From Deltaproteobacteria bacterium (GTDB lineage Bacteria; Desulfobacterota; DSM-4660; Desulfatiglandales; HGW-15), in NCBI GenBank assembly GCA_030671095.1, contig DAOVAK010000155.1, positions 1-6,633 of the forward strand: a stretch of DNA of 6,633 nt. Reading direction: 5' to 3'. This document shows positions 5,825-6,633 of this stretch, piece by piece. A model generated the notes under the pieces. It worked only from the letters and a program-made list of their open reading frames with translations, made no database searches and had not been told where the DNA came from. The first letter of the stretch is position 1. Each line of letters begins with the position of its first letter. The translations under genes were made by a program, and so were the position numbers.

Positions 5825-6633
5825 ATGGCCAAGGCCCAGGAGCTTAAGGAAAGGGATACCATACTAAGGCTCGAAGATGTTCACATGTATTTTGGGAAAG
5901 TGGCCGCTTTGGCAGGCGTGAGCCTGGAGGTCAAGAAGGGGGAGATCCACTCCATCATTGGCCCCAACGGCGCGGGCAAGACCGTCATGATGAACTGCAT
6001 CAACGGCCTCTACAAACCCCAAAAAGGCAATATATACTTTAAGGGCAATAAGATTAACCAGTTAAGGCCTTACAAGCGGGCAGAGCTCGGCATTTCAAGG
6101 ACCTTTCAGAAGATTGAACTCTTTGGCGGCATGACGGTCCTGGACAACATCCGACTTGGGCGACACATCCATCTCAAATCGGGGATAATGAGCGGATCCG
6201 TATACGTGGGCAAGACCAGGAAGGAGGAAATTGAGAGCAGAGAATTTATCGAGGAGGAGATAATTGATCTGCTTGAAATAGAAAGCATCAGGGACAAAAC
6301 GGTCCACATGCTTCCCTATGGTCTGCAAAAGCGGGTGGAGCTGGGAAGGGCCTTGGCCCTCAACCCGGAGCTTATCTTGCTTGATGAGCCTTTGGCCGGG
6401 CTGAACCTGGAAGAGGTGGAGGATATGGCCCGCTTTATCCTTGATATCAATGAGGAGAAGCGCTGGAAGGTCACTTGTGTCCTGGTGGAGCATGATATGG
6501 GTGTGGTCATGGACATATCCAACCGTGTCTATGTCCTCAATTTTGGGTATCCCATTATAGATGGGCCGCCAAAAGAGGTTGCGAATAATCCAGAGGTCAT
6601 AAAGGCCTATTTAGGTGAAGAAGATCTATACGC
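5825..6633 (+). CDS. livG: Liv-type ABC transporter ATP-binding protein (LivG-like), cut at right edge
   Basis: ATPase subunit of a branched-chain amino acid-type (HAAT family) importer, which normally works with LivH/LivM permeases, LivF and a periplasmic binding protein. From ATG at 5825, with GGAGG 9 nt upstream, 269 codons are open to the edge without a stop. Visible motifs are Walker A GPNGAGKT (46-53), Q-loop RTFQ (92-95), the signature LPYGLQKRVELGRALA (163-178), Walker B LILLDEP (183-189), and the switch His in VLVEHDM (His223). The family-typical insert after the Q-loop (about 110-145) and the ending NNPEVIKAYLGEE, which corresponds to the E. coli LivG C-terminus, support LivG over LivF. 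Only a few residues should be missing. The signature has YGLQ where LivG usually has YGQQ. Related anaerobes often carry such genes beside acyl-CoA ligases, so the substrate may not be an amino acid; the next gene would tell. Confidence 0.9.
   Translation, partial: MAKAQELKERDTILRLEDVHMYFGKVAALAGVSLEVKKGEIHSIIGPNGAGKTVMMNCINGLYKPQKGNIYFKGNKINQLRPYKRAELGISRTFQKIELFGGMTVLDNIRLGRHIHLKSGIMSGSVYVGKTRKEEIESREFIEEEIIDLLEIESIRDKTVHMLPYGLQKRVELGRALALNPELILLDEPLAGLNLEEVEDMARFILDINEEKRWKVTCVLVEHDMGVVMDISNRVYVLNFGYPIIDGPPKEVANNPEVIKAYLGEEDLY

Noticed and set aside
6095..6493. 132-codon minus-strand frame opposite the ABC ATPase, plus two other minus frames there
   Set aside because: They run antisense to a frame with all ABC ATPase motifs intact and resemble no protein family; they are shadows.

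Overview
The window holds two divergent gene blocks around a roughly 300-bp control region, and it looks like a core bacterial chromosome segment. The leftward (minus) block is rpsB-tsf-pyrH-frr-uppS. This is a very conserved order linking translation factors, UMP kinase and the undecaprenyl-diphosphate synthase that starts the lipid-carrier pathway. Protein sequences, moderate GC content and a Liv-type ABC ATPase nearby suggest a Gram-negative anaerobe of the Desulfobacterota (former Deltaproteobacteria). That placement is an inference from general resemblance, not the result of a search.

Layout, left to right. Bases 1-261 carry no recognisable gene, but hold two inverted repeats, one of them a strong GC-rich interrupted palindrome beside a short reading frame that runs off the edge. 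uppS (262-1020, minus) follows, and cdsA, its usual downstream partner, is not visible. A 161-bp frr-uppS gap contains an extended -10 element that could give uppS its own promoter, plus a GC hairpin. frr, pyrH, tsf and rpsB (1182-3906, minus) are tightly packed, with gaps of 2 to 4 nt or an 11-nt overlap, and are probably translationally coupled. tsf starts at TTG, uppS probably does, and frr is best started at an ATG that gives the family-standard 185 residues. The rpsB leader (3907 to about 4060) can fold into two stems upstream of a strong Shine-Dalgarno, making it a candidate for feedback control by S2.

The rightward block starts from an AT-rich promoter region near 4152-4182. It encodes an unrecognised charged protein of 90 residues (or 83), overlapped by 4 nt by an HD-domain dNTP triphosphohydrolase of the dGTPase family. 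After a 172-nt gap comes a Liv-type ABC ATPase (livG-like) that is cut by the right edge just short of its expected end.

No tRNA, rRNA, CRISPR array, insertion sequence or obvious defence island was seen. The least explained items are the small protein coupled to the dNTPase, the rpsB leader fold and the left-edge palindrome. None is strong evidence of a wholly new system.
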